From NCBI GenBank assembly GCA_950097015.1, contig CATNEN010000039.1, positions 930,001 through 994,000 on the forward strand: a DNA stretch of 64,000 nucleotides, given 5' to 3'. The position numbers and the translations under genes were made by a program. Positions 10,425 through 20,277 of this stretch are shown piece after piece. The DNA comes from Macrostomum hystrix. Its lineage: Eukaryota; Platyhelminthes; Macrostomidae. The notes under the pieces are model-generated. The model was not told the DNA's origin, ran no database searches, and saw only the letters and a list, made by a program, of their open reading frames with translations. How positions within the stretch are numbered: position 1 is the first letter of the stretch; the number at the start of each line of letters is the position of its first letter.

Positions 10425-10655
10425 CGGCGATGCCGGGTTTTCGCCCTACGTCTGAGCTTCCCCAGGTCCGGGTTCCACCACGGCGATGCCGGGTTTTGGC
10501 CCCACATCTGAGCTTCCCCAGGTCCGGGTTCCACCACGGCGATGCCGGGTTTTGGCCCCACGTCTAAGCTTCCCCAGGTCCGGGTTCCACCACGGCGATG
10601 CCGGGTTTTGGCCCCACGTCTAAGCTTCCCCAGGTCCGGGTTCCACCACGGCAAT
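10425..10655. repeat. 56-bp tandem repeat, about four copies
   Basis: Copies begin at 10425, 10481, 10537, 10593 and partly at 10649, each starting CGGCGATGCCGGGTTTT and ending GGTCCGGGTTCCACCA. Period is exactly 56 bases, with a few substitutions, mostly in the first copy. Confidence 0.95.
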
Positions 10656-11070
10656 GTGTATAGGCCTTTGTATATGTTGATATATGTTGACAATGTTGAT
10701 TCGACAAATTAAACAGAAATCCTTGTCTATATAGGTGTATAGGTTCTTTTCGATAACAATAGCTTTTTACCGTACACCAGTACATGTCCGAGTCTGAGTG
10801 GATTTCCCGGTTCGACATGGTGCTGGGCAACCAGATCGGTGAAAGCGGTACCTGATCCTTCAAAGACACTCCTTGGGTCGCCACGGGAACAAGCCGGGAC
10901 CTGCCACCAAAAGCCTCCTAGATCAGTTGGAAATGAATTCCCCAGGAGGTCCCGTCGTCAGATTCAAAGGGTGTCGGTATAGCTTGCATTGTGCTGCATC
11001 AGATCGCCAGCGATAATTGGGTGGCAGAATTGGCAAATGTTTGACAATCTAATTGATGTCACCTTTCGAC

Positions 11071-11318
11071 GTCATCAAATCTGCTAATCAAACAGTTTCC
11101 AGTCATCAAATCTGCTAATCAAACAGTTTCCAGTCATCAAATCTGCTAATCAAACAGTTTCCAGTCATCAAATCTGCTAATCAAACAGTTTCCAGTCATC
11201 AAATCTGCTAATCAAACAGTTTCCAGTCATCAAATCTGCTAATCAAACAGTTTCCAGTCATCAAATCTGCTAATCAAACAGTTTCCAGTCATCAAATCTG
11301 CTAATCAAACAATTTCCA
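11071..11318. repeat. 31-bp tandem repeat, eight copies
   Basis: Eight nearly perfect copies starting GTCATCAAATCTGCTAATC at 11071 and every 31 bases to 11288. The near identity suggests recent expansion. Confidence 0.96.
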
Positions 11319-11873
11319 GTGGCAGTCAAAGTTGCTGCCAGGAGCTCACTGGTTCAAACTGAGCAATTAAAAAATGGCGGAAAAATCTTATATACTAGTT
11401 GAGTACTCAGTAAATTAGATTATTTATAAAACTATATTGTGAAAATCTATTTGCTGACGCAAGTGTTTACACAGCTCTAAACATCCAGCTATTATCGAAA
11501 AGCAAACGCACATTTATGGCAAAAACAAGCCGAGCCTTGAAAAACAGCTTGACTAGGCCAGCGACAATTATAATCACGAAAAATAAGACAGTTTGAGAAA
11601 AAATGCGCCACACACTTGTGAGCTTGTGTGGCGTTTGAAACACTTGCAGAAGCTACGAAATCACTGCTTTGATTGCTATGCGCAGACAAAAGAAATATGA
11701 GAAATTCGAGCTGCAGTCAATATTTGATATGCAAATTTAAAATTATATAAGATTATCTGATTTGCATCAGAACATATTCAAAACTGTAGTTAGAATGTGT
11801 TTCCTCACAGGCTGGTGAGCCAGTGAATGAAGCCGACATTGCTAGGCTGCACAGGCGCGTGAAAGAATTCCAT

Positions 11874-13223
11874 TCATACGAGCTCCCCCGTGCGGCGCAG
11901 CAGGGTCACCTGGTCCTGGATCTGTCCGGCCAGCACGCGGGACAGGAAGATGGCCGTCAGCTGGACGATCGACACGGCGATTGCGACGCCGGCCACCGGG
12001 ATGACATTGTTCTCGACGTACTTTCGCGTGGCCTCAACGCAGCCGACGGTCCAGATGCGCGACTCGGGCTGCTCCGTGCCGCGCGGATCGGTCACGTGAT
12101 AGCCGCACATGGTGTTGATCACGCGATCGTCGATGTCGTTCATCTTCCGGCAGCAGGAGAAGGGCACGCCGCAGCGCTCAGGGCTGGTGTTGTTGGGCGT
12201 ACAGGCAAAATACTTGTTGTCGTTCCAGTCGCGGTAGGAGGCGGCGCCGCAGCAGGCGAGGTTCTTGTGGTACCAATCGATGAAGTTCTGCGTGTCCTCA
12301 TAGCGCTCCTCCCGATACATGGTAATCATGTTGGTCTTGAGCACGCTCTCAACATACTCGATGGCCCGGTCCTTCAGCACAAACACCGCTATAGCGGCGG
12401 TGCATTCGATCAAGAAGATGACGAACAGAGACAGGGCGAAGAACTTCAACAGGCAGGCGTTGTCGCGGAGGGAGCCGAGACAGCCGGCGAAGGTCAAGAG
12501 GAAGACAAGGGCGCCGAAGGCAATGAAGACGAGGGTGGCGTCGAAGATGACGCTGAAAATGTCCTGCAGAGGTGGGTGAGTGGCAGGGGGTCAACACGTT
12601 TGCAGGGGGCCATTGAGTTCAAATCCGCAGCGAGACCGAATTTATTTGGGCTCAGCCACACAGAGAAGGCTTGTAGTGCAATTTACACCCATTGCAGGGA
12701 CCAAAGGACAAAGGTGGTGGAACTCCAGCCACCGTCCAACACGGCTGACAGTCAGCACTATTCTACCAGACTACCAGAATAATACGAGGATAAGATATTC
12801 ATATTAAACAATACAACTGTGACAAATGGACCGGGGTATTTCCAGCTTTGAATTCGCGATTTTGAATGAGCCAATAAGCACGCTGCCCACCTTGACACCC
12901 CCGGTCGCGGAACCAAACGCCTCGCGCTTCATAAAGGTGGCTGCAACGCCAATGCCCAGCATGAGACTGCCGGCCAGCCAGAAGATAAAGTTGAACAAGA
13001 ACAGCGCGTACTTGATGCACGGATTGACGAAGTTGGTTCGCCGACCGGCGCGAACGAGGCAGCGCGTGGATGGCTGATACTGGCGTCTGGGCTTGTCACT
13101 ATGGTTGCCATGGCAACTAGGCTTGCCCTGCGGCGCGCGATAGCGATGGCTGGGCTGGAGATGAATATGTCTATGTAAATTTATTTCTGACATTGTCATA
13201 ATTTTACTGCTATCAAAAAACAT
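11874..13223 (-). CDS. TspanC8-type tetraspanin (Tspan5/14/17-like)
   Basis: Two exons, 13223-12891 and 12563-11874, joined in phase 0 across a 327-bp GT-AG intron, encode 340 residues. TM1 lies in NPCIKYALFLFNFIFW, TM2 in LVFIAFGALVFLL followed by FAGCLGSLRDN, TM3 in LLKFFALSLFVIFLI and TM4 near the C-terminus. The large extracellular loop has LACCG, YFAC, RCGVPFSCC, MCGY and VGCVE: eight cysteines, the signature of the TspanC8 group, whose members carry the ADAM10 metalloprotease out of the ER and set its substrate choice. RCGVPFSCC and the INTxCGY region are very close to vertebrate Tspan5/14/17. The N-terminus before TM1 is about 65 residues longer than usual; an in-frame ATG at 13193 could be the true start. 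Confidence 0.9.
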
Positions 13224-13429
13224 TTGAAAAGGCTTTCGTTTGGCCTACTGAAGTTTATGTTACCAGTGCTGTGGACTTTGTGGATCCATGAAAACCAACT
13301 TTAAAATTATATATTTTTATATTATTTAAAGCATAAAGTATGATTGCTAAGAGCTATGAGTAAAATTTAAGAAGAAAAATGATTTTAGATTATTAGCAAG
13401 TAGTCTAAATTTTCATATGTTAACTTTAA

Positions 13430-13725
13430 GAATGTGATCAGAAGCTTATATTAGTGCTCAGGGTATCGAACTTAAGAGTTGGAGGTCGAGGGCTCGATTC
13501 CCGACTCCACTGGAAAAATATGTGTCCATTAGCAAGACACTTCAGTCGGTATTGCTTCAGTTCACCCAGTGTTCACCCAGTGTTAAATGAGTGCCCACAT
13601 TAGCTGGGTAATTGAGGGTGGGTGCGGCATCCCCACTGCCTAAGGGCTGAACAGCCTTTAAATGTGTCATGCACAACGCAGTTGCAGCTGTGCTGCCAGA
13701 TACAGACAATAAATACTCTATAAGA
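13430..13725 (+). mobile_element. tRNA-derived SINE
   Basis: The head has a tRNA-like shape with an A-box-like GTGCTCAGGG and a good B box GGCTCGATTCC (about 13491). A middle part (TAGCAAGACACTTCAGTC, then CAGTTCACCCAGTG and AATGAGTGCC) resembles the conserved central domain seen in widespread metazoan SINEs. It ends in an AATAAATA-type tail near 13710. No second copy was found in this window. Confidence 0.65.
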
Positions 13726-13784
13726 TAACAGCATAAACCCTGAAGTCTGAAGCTAGGCCTATAAATAAGCCCAACATAATCAAC

Positions 13785-14234
13785 TGAAATTCCAAAACTA
13801 CATAAACTGTTACTAAGCAGCTCATGGCCAAAAAGTATTGAGTAAAAAACTAGCTATTTTAAATAACTAGAGATTTTATATTATTCGGACCTCAGTAATT
13901 GTCAGTGGAAACAATTGAACAGCAACTGCTTAGCATAACCATGAGCACTTAGTAATAAAATTATTATTATTATTCTGCAAAGTTAGAACTTACTCAATGA
14001 AATATCAACTTGCCAGTTGCTAGGCCTAGGCATAATATTAATAAACAGTTAGCTTAAGAGAAATGTATATATTATACCTTTTTACGTTCTATTTAAAAAA
14101 AACTGCAACCAATTTGGCCATGGCTCAGCCTGATGCAGCCGCAGCAATTTTCCATAGACAGCCGCTGCTAGCAGCAAACAATTTAGTATAACCACGAGCT
14201 GCTTAGTAACAGTTTATGTAGTTTTGGAATTTCA
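13785..14234. mobile_element. 450-bp MITE with about 41-bp terminal inverted repeats
   Basis: The left end (13785-13826, TGAAATTCCAAAACTACA...) is repeated in reverse complement at 14194-14234 with one mismatch over about 41 bases. Inside, a related motif (ATAACCATGAGC, ACTTAGTAA) recurs at 13935-13960 as a subterminal copy. There is no coding capacity, so it is a non-autonomous DNA element. Confidence 0.85.
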
Positions 14235-15489
14235 ACAACAACAATTATACAATAATTTATTATACTTATCCATCTTGTTTATAAGTATAGACATAAACAT
14301 TAATATTAACATATGAAGCTGTCATTTGCACAGGGAATACGCAAATAACAAAATGGTTATTAATATAATGATATCAATGAACAAAAATGTTTTCTACATT
14401 AGGGCCCATTGCTGGATCTTTTGTTGTCCTGCTAAGCCTAACTGTTTTTGTTGTGTGACATACATTTTTTAGTATTTGACTTCACATTTTATGCATAGGA
14501 TATTTTCCTTTGTTTGAATAATTATTGCATGCAGAATATGTCACTAAGAAAGCAAATCACTAGTCAGTCGACTTTCAAACTCTGAGCTGAGACGCGGCTG
14601 CATGGTGACATGGAAGTATGAGACTGTTGATTAATTAAACTACAATCCCCATAGCTCGAATTAAAAAAATGCAACAAGTAAATTTCAACAACAAATATGA
14701 GACATCAACATCGCTCCGCATTTTATTATGCACAGTGTATGAATAGCCATGTTATTATTTTTACGGACGTATGGTCACCATATGAATAACCATTCTGTTA
14801 TTTGTATGGTCACAAATTTGTAAGAGCTTTGCAGCACAAATGTATCTAAAAAGTATTTCAATTATAAAGAACAGAAGCTGACTATCTAGTAATTACAAGC
14901 AATAATATTTAAATTAAAAAAACAATAATACAGTATATACAATCAATTCAAAAGCCGAAAACAAATTAATAAATTAATTTTTTCTTTCTCAGAAACTTAT
15001 ATTTGTCATTCAAATAAAAAGATAACGAAAACACAAAAAAATTAAAGTATTCATCCGAATAAGCAATCATACAGAAATTATAAAAAAAACACTAGATCAA
15101 TATTATAACGGCAAAATAGTCTATTAAGCTAGCAAAATGATCAAGGTTTTGTTATTAATAAAAAAGGTAACACCGGAATAATAAGACTGCCACAAGAATT
15201 CCATCACTATTGCCAAAATTTCTATGTGGCCTGATCCTATCTTACCTCTGAGATGAAAACTACGGACGAACAGTTGCTCATTCGTGCCGTCCAAGGTTAT
15301 AAATCCAAGGATAATATAATTTTTGGCCAAATTGAATACCTAAACTCATGGATTTAGTCGAACCATTCACTTAAGTAATATCCATATTGGCTACAAACAC
15401 ACACGAAGGGCAAATGTATCATGGTCGACAGCGGGCCACGCTAATCCACTGAGTAATGGTAAAGTCACATGGGAACTCACGATATATAA
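14235..15489. other. AT-rich intergenic DNA
   Basis: No gene, tandem array or inverted repeat supported here; open frames are short and lack domains. Confidence 0.5.
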
Positions 15490-16345
15490 TATAGCTTTTT
15501 GCAAATGAATTCAGCCTATCTGCAAAAGCTTTCAGCCAGCCAGTGCCAGCCCATTGAATAGAAGGTAAGGATGTTCATCCAACATCCATGTGGCATATTC
15601 GAGCCTGGCTTCCTTCGTCACAGGCTCATTCCAGTTGAAAGTTGCCTGTTGTCCAACCTTCAGTGTCAAGAGTTCGCCATCCAGAGCTCGACTTAGCGTT
15701 GACACATGGGGGACAGGGTTTGCGTCTCCGAGTTGCAACAGGTGAGTCCGCATCTGTCCCAGAGTTGCCGTGGGATTTGTCTCCAGAAGTTGCCTGACAG
15801 ACTCCATCTGATGTGGTAGCATCACCTTTGGCCGTCAACCAGCTGCAGGTAGCTTTGCCACGCGCCCTTCCCGATTGTACACGGAGATGACAGTCCTAGC
15901 CGTTTTTCGTTTCACTCCAAGGACATCAGCCAGTCCGACCCAATCGCGTCCCTCTTCGTACGCTGATACCAACCTGGTCCTGTCTTCGTTTGACACGGGA
16001 TTGTAGGCACCACGAATCATGTTATAAACTCTATTGATGAACTCTATTCATGGAGTTTGGATGAAAGTTTTTGCGGCTTTGTGGGTAGCAGAAGCAAGTT
16101 GTCTATGGCAGAAAGCACCCTACGTAACTTTTCTCACTGGAGTTCTATGGGGGGACTGCCACTGCGACAAACAACGTTAAGTTGACTGGCTGAAAGGTTT
16201 TGCGGATAGGCTGAATTGATTTGCAAAAAGTTCTGCGGGATGAGCCAGTTGTCTATGGGGAATTCTGGCTTCCACTCAATGGGCTGGCCCTGGCTGGCTG
16301 AATGGTTTTGCAGATAGGCTGAATTCATTTGCAAAAAGCTATATA
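15489..16345. mobile_element. Tc1/mariner-like element with long inverted repeats
   Basis: The ends 15489-15558 and 16276-16345 are inverted copies of about 68 bases, beginning ATATAGCTTTTTGCAAATG and ending near GCCAGCCCATTGA, with few mismatches. TA dinucleotides flank both sides, as expected for Tc1/mariner. A further copy of the right end (16182-16229) lies in direct orientation just inside. The interior holds a broken transposase fragment. Confidence 0.85.
15532..16020 (-). pseudogene. Broken IS630/Tc1-type transposase N-terminus
   Basis: The frame runs from ATG at 16020 through one in-frame TGA at about 15837-15835 and on to a stop at 15532. The first part (SNEDRTRLVSAYEEGRDW, LADVLGVKRKTARTVI) is a helix-turn-helix DNA-binding domain; the second (MRTHLLQL, VSTLSRALDG, ARLEYATWMLDEH) matches the second helical domain of IS630/Tc1 transposases. 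The DDE catalytic core is missing: the frame ends where the first catalytic Asp should come. It is therefore a dead, deleted copy inside the inverted repeats. Confidence 0.75.
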
Positions 16346-16439
16346 TCAAAACAGCATGAAAAAATAATAAAATGCTCATAAAGGCCAAAGACAAAAGGGA
16401 TGAGTAATAAATTTAATTCTTTCTTAGCTATTTTAATTT

Positions 16440-19400
16440 AACGTAATTTTAATTTAATTTAATTAAACTATTTCTAGTACGTTGCTTGTAATAACAGCCT
16501 GTAGCGCCAGAGCCATCTGCATGAAGTGCGGCCTGGAGAGAAAAATCCAGTGTCATGTGTGCCGCACGAACTTTACACACCTTTACACATAACTTATATT
16601 TGCATGGCCTTTGGCCTGCAAATCGGTTGCCTCCGTCCGGCAGTGTAACGGCCACGGGTCAACGGGTGTCGCCGGCCTTTTGGCAAGTGCGGCAGCTAAT
16701 ATGGCGACCCACCGCGGTCGGCGCAATCCTGGAGCTTCCGAGCGTCGACGGCGCAGATACAACGCTAGGCGCAAGGAGCTTCGATTCCTCGCTCGTCGAG
16801 CTCGCCAAGACCGCAAGGCCTCGCGGCATCCCCAGCCGGAGGTCAGGGCCAGGTCAACTCGATCCTACCAGGCCCATAATCGGAATTCACGCAATCGCGA
16901 TTTAAGTGAAAGAGCACCAAGGAGTAGCACTCAATTCGCCTCTGCCACCAGGGCTCCTCAAAAAGATGGTGGCCGCATGCCTAAGCGCATGCGCCTCGGC
17001 ACCTTCAACGCCAGAACGCTGAAAGACTCCTGGAGGGTCGCCGAACTCTGCGCACTCGCGACGGCGCTCAGCATCGCAGTTCTCGCTGTGCAGGAGCACC
17101 GCCGAGTCAACATCGAGGAAACTGATGTCGGAGCAGGATGGCAGTTCAGGGCCTCTCCAGCCAACCGCCATGGAGGAGGGGGAATCGGTTTCCTCCTGTC
17201 TCCCGCTGCTGTCACCGCCCTTCTCGATATCAGCTTTATCAACGACCGCATAGGCCGCGCGACCTTTGCCTTGAAAGACCGCCGGCTGAACATTATCTGC
17301 GTTTACGCACCGACCAGTCCGCAAACGAGCGAAGACAGCGAGGCCACCGCCGAACTCTATAGAACTCTGAGACAGATCTGCAGCTCTCTACCCGCCCGCG
17401 ACGCTCTCCTTATCATGGGAGATTTCAACGCTCCCCTCGCGGTCGATGGTGAGCTGGTCAAGAACCGATGTGGAAATCCAAACGCCAATTCTCCATTTCT
17501 TACTGACTTCATCTCCTCGGAGGAGCTGATCCCTCTTAACGGTTATTTTAGGCAGCGCGCTACTAAACTGCCCACTTTTTATGGTACCAACGGGCGTGTC
17601 ACCCGCCTTGACTGGCTGCTCTGCCCGAAGAACAAGAAGCACATGGTCAGGAAGGTGATCAACTTTCGGCCCAAATGTATTCCGTCTGACCACTCTTTGG
17701 TTGCCTGCGACGTCGACATCCGTTGGTACACCTACAAAAAGCAGCCCCCCTTTCCTCTCTGGGCCGACCTCCGCAACCCCGCCACAAGGACAAATTTCAT
17801 TCAAAGCTTTATGAACTCCGACCCACGCCCTGATGAATCCGCTGACGCCTTTGCCACCGCCGTCGCTTCTGCCGCCGCGACGCTGCCGAAGCGCTCCCCT
17901 CATCGGCCAAAGGCGCTTTGGGACTCCGATCCTCACGTGGAGCTGGCGAGGAGGAGGCTGCAAAAGGACGTCGCCCGTTTCGGACAGGACAGCCCTGCTG
18001 CCGACAACGCGCGTGACAATCTCACCCGCACCTACTCGGATCGCACGAGACTTTTCGTTGAGGAGGCTGTCTCGGAAATCAGGGATGCAGTTGACAACTG
18101 CAGACACAGAGCTGCTTGGAGAGCCATAAACAACCTGACCGGCCGGAAACCAAGGCAGTGCACTGTTGTTGGCGCCGACTCGGTCGAGGACAGAAAGGCT
18201 AAGCTTGTAGAGCACTATCGGCGTGTTCTCAACGCACCTGTCCCAACTGCGGTGCTTCTCCCTGTCCCTGGCTTCACCCCTGCTCGCAGCGAGGATTTCA
18301 ATATCGGTCCTATCACGCCCTCCGAGGTTCGCAACACGCTTAAAAGCATGAAGCCTGATGCTGCGCCTGGTGTCGATGGGGTCCCTCCCAGGGTCCTCAG
18401 ACTTCCAGAGCTTACTTCGGTAATCACCACGCTCCTCAACAAATATTCCGTTCTTGGAGGCGACGCCGGCGCCAAGGCTCCCTGCATCTGGCGCACCTCT
18501 AAGATTGTCTCAATTCCAAAGAAGGGCCTGTCCACCTGCCTGGACAACCAGAGGGGCATCGCTCTGGAGTGTACCCTGCCAAAACTCCTCAATTCGATCC
18601 TGAGGAACAGACTGCTGCCGATCATCAACCCGCTTCTGCTGGGCGCTCAGAGTGGATTCCGCCCTGGCAGATCTACTGTTGAGCAAATAGCCACCGTCCG
18701 CTGCATCATCGAGTCCTGCATAACGCGGCAAAAGTCGGTGACCATCGTGTTCGTCGACTTTCGCAAAGCCTTTGACTCGGTCAGTCGAGCTGCCATCGAG
18801 TGGCTCCTCTCTTACTACGGTGTTCCACCAACTCTAGTGACGGCAATCATGGACCTCTACTCCGACACCCGCGCTTTTGTCGAGATGAGAAAGGATGTCA
18901 CCGAGACCTTCACTACCAGCTCCGGCGTTCTCCAAGGAGATACCCTAGCCCCTTTCATATTCATCATTATCATTGATTATGTCCTTCGCCGTTCCCTCTC
19001 TGAAGACGAAGCCTATGTTGTTGTCCGCCGCCGCAGCTCGCGTCACCCTGAGACCACGCTGGCTGCCCTCGCTTTTGCCGACGACATCGCCCTGGTGTGC
19101 AGAGACCCTTCGGCCGCTCAGTCAGCGCTCAACAGAATCTGCGAGGAAGGTGCCAGAGTCGGCCTCGAAGTGAACGCTCGCAAGACCGAGGTGCTCCACG
19201 TCGGCATCAGCGACCCGGCTCCTCTTACCCTTGCAAACGGTGACGAAATCTCTGTCTGCTCGGATTTTCGGTACCTCGGCTCGCTGGTGGTCTCTCCGGA
19301 GGACATCGTCGCCGATCGTCGTGCGCAAGCCTGGAGAGCTGCTCGACAGCTGAGCCCCATCTTCTGCTCGCCCGTGCCTGACCAACTCAAAATCCGGATT

Positions 19401-19866
19401 TTTCGTGCTGCCGTAGAGCCGATATTCCTTTATGGCTTGGAGGCTCTCCCAATCACGGAATCTCGCAAGCGGGCTCTCGACGCCACTTTCAGAGCCTTCC
19501 TGCGTTTCGCTCTGGACGTACGCTACCCCGAAAGGCTGTCGAACCGTGCGCTCGCTGCTCGCTCCTGCGTCCCGCCGGTGAGCTCCATACTCAGGGCGCG
19601 GAGACAGCAGCTTCTCGGCCACGTGTTACGCAGCTACGGACGCGGAGAAACCAACCCCCTTGCGATCGTTGTGCTAAATCCGCCAAGCGATCCTTTTCGA
19701 CGCGGACATGCGCGCACTGAAACTCTCTTAAAGACCTTCACTAATGACCTACAGGCCATCAACCTCACTCCGCTTGAGGCTACTTCCTGCCCCTCTGAGC
19801 TTTTTCGCGAGCGTGTGAGCGCTAAGGGTCTCTGACTCTTCAGCGTCTTAATAATAATAATAATAC
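16440..19866 (+). mobile_element. RTE-like element, probably full length
   Basis: The 3' end is the (TAA)n tail at 19847-19865, about 12 bases after the ORF stop. The 5' end is uncertain, somewhere between 16440 and 16620; I could not find a target-site duplication by eye. Confidence 0.7.
16701..19835 (+). CDS. RTE-like non-LTR retrotransposon ORF (APE endonuclease and RT)
   Basis: The frame is open from 16611; the first ATG is 16701, giving 1044 residues. A basic N-terminus (RRRRRYNARRK) precedes an apurinic-type endonuclease with LGTFNARTL, VQEHR, VYAPTS, MGDFNAP, TRLDWLLC and SDHSLV. Reverse transcriptase follows with KPDAAPGVDGVPPRV, QSGFRPGRSTVEQ, VFVDFRKAFDS, QGDTLAPF and the catalytic FADDIAL (near residue 792), then a C-terminal LLGHVLR region. 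A single ORF with a very short 3' UTR ending in a TAA microsatellite is typical of the RTE group. No stop or frameshift is present, so the copy may be recent and mobilisation-competent. Confidence 0.92.
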   Translation: MATHRGRRNPGASERRRRRYNARRKELRFLARRARQDRKASRHPQPEVRARSTRSYQAHNRNSRNRDLSERAPRSSTQFASATRAPQKDGGRMPKRMRLGTFNARTLKDSWRVAELCALATALSIAVLAVQEHRRVNIEETDVGAGWQFRASPANRHGGGGIGFLLSPAAVTALLDISFINDRIGRATFALKDRRLNIICVYAPTSPQTSEDSEATAELYRTLRQICSSLPARDALLIMGDFNAPLAVDGELVKNRCGNPNANSPFLTDFISSEELIPLNGYFRQRATKLPTFYGTNGRVTRLDWLLCPKNKKHMVRKVINFRPKCIPSDHSLVACDVDIRWYTYKKQPPFPLWADLRNPATRTNFIQSFMNSDPRPDESADAFATAVASAAATLPKRSPHRPKALWDSDPHVELARRRLQKDVARFGQDSPAADNARDNLTRTYSDRTRLFVEEAVSEIRDAVDNCRHRAAWRAINNLTGRKPRQCTVVGADSVEDRKAKLVEHYRRVLNAPVPTAVLLPVPGFTPARSEDFNIGPITPSEVRNTLKSMKPDAAPGVDGVPPRVLRLPELTSVITTLLNKYSVLGGDAGAKAPCIWRTSKIVSIPKKGLSTCLDNQRGIALECTLPKLLNSILRNRLLPIINPLLLGAQSGFRPGRSTVEQIATVRCIIESCITRQKSVTIVFVDFRKAFDSVSRAAIEWLLSYYGVPPTLVTAIMDLYSDTRAFVEMRKDVTETFTTSSGVLQGDTLAPFIFIIIIDYVLRRSLSEDEAYVVVRRRSSRHPETTLAALAFADDIALVCRDPSAAQSALNRICEEGARVGLEVNARKTEVLHVGISDPAPLTLANGDEISVCSDFRYLGSLVVSPEDIVADRRAQAWRAARQLSPIFCSPVPDQLKIRIFRAAVEPIFLYGLEALPITESRKRALDATFRAFLRFALDVRYPERLSNRALAARSCVPPVSSILRARRQQLLGHVLRSYGRGETNPLAIVVLNPPSDPFRRGHARTETLLKTFTNDLQAINLTPLEATSCPSELFRERVSAKGL

Positions 19867-20277
19867 ACATAAAGCTGGTACTATATTCCTGATATTTATG
19901 AAGGACTCCTCACGAATTGACCGCTAAAAGTGCTGTCAAAAGCGATAAAACACCCACGAAACAAATAAAAGTTTAATTTAGCAAATAATAACTTGCATAA
20001 TGATCATAACAGTTTTTTATTGGTAACATTTGCTTTTGTATAATTCCTAATATGGTAAATAAATTGCCAGGAAAAAACGTTTAAAAAACTAATCACTACA
20101 GGAAGGAGTTTTTAATACAGAATCAGACAAAAGTAACAAATACTTCTATCACAACTATTTAGATAAAACACACAGGAATGATTGATTTTCTTCTGCATGG
20201 GGGTCTCTATGAGTAAGAATTGCGCCGCGCTAAATAGCCGCTTCTTCTGCAGAGCTCGCGCCCGTGGGACAGCTACC
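19867..20277. other. AT-rich gap between the RTE element and the CAP gene
   Basis: No feature supported; it includes the 3' flank of the CAP-domain gene. Confidence 0.4.

Noticed and set aside
9563-10567. Long open frames on both strands (His-Gln-Pro or Leu-Ala-Asp repeats)
   Set aside because: They come from a minisatellite whose units are multiples of three and stop-free; no non-repetitive domain or splice structure accompanies them.
9641-11318. CRISPR-like array
   Set aside because: Repeats are head-to-tail without unique spacers and the genome is eukaryotic.
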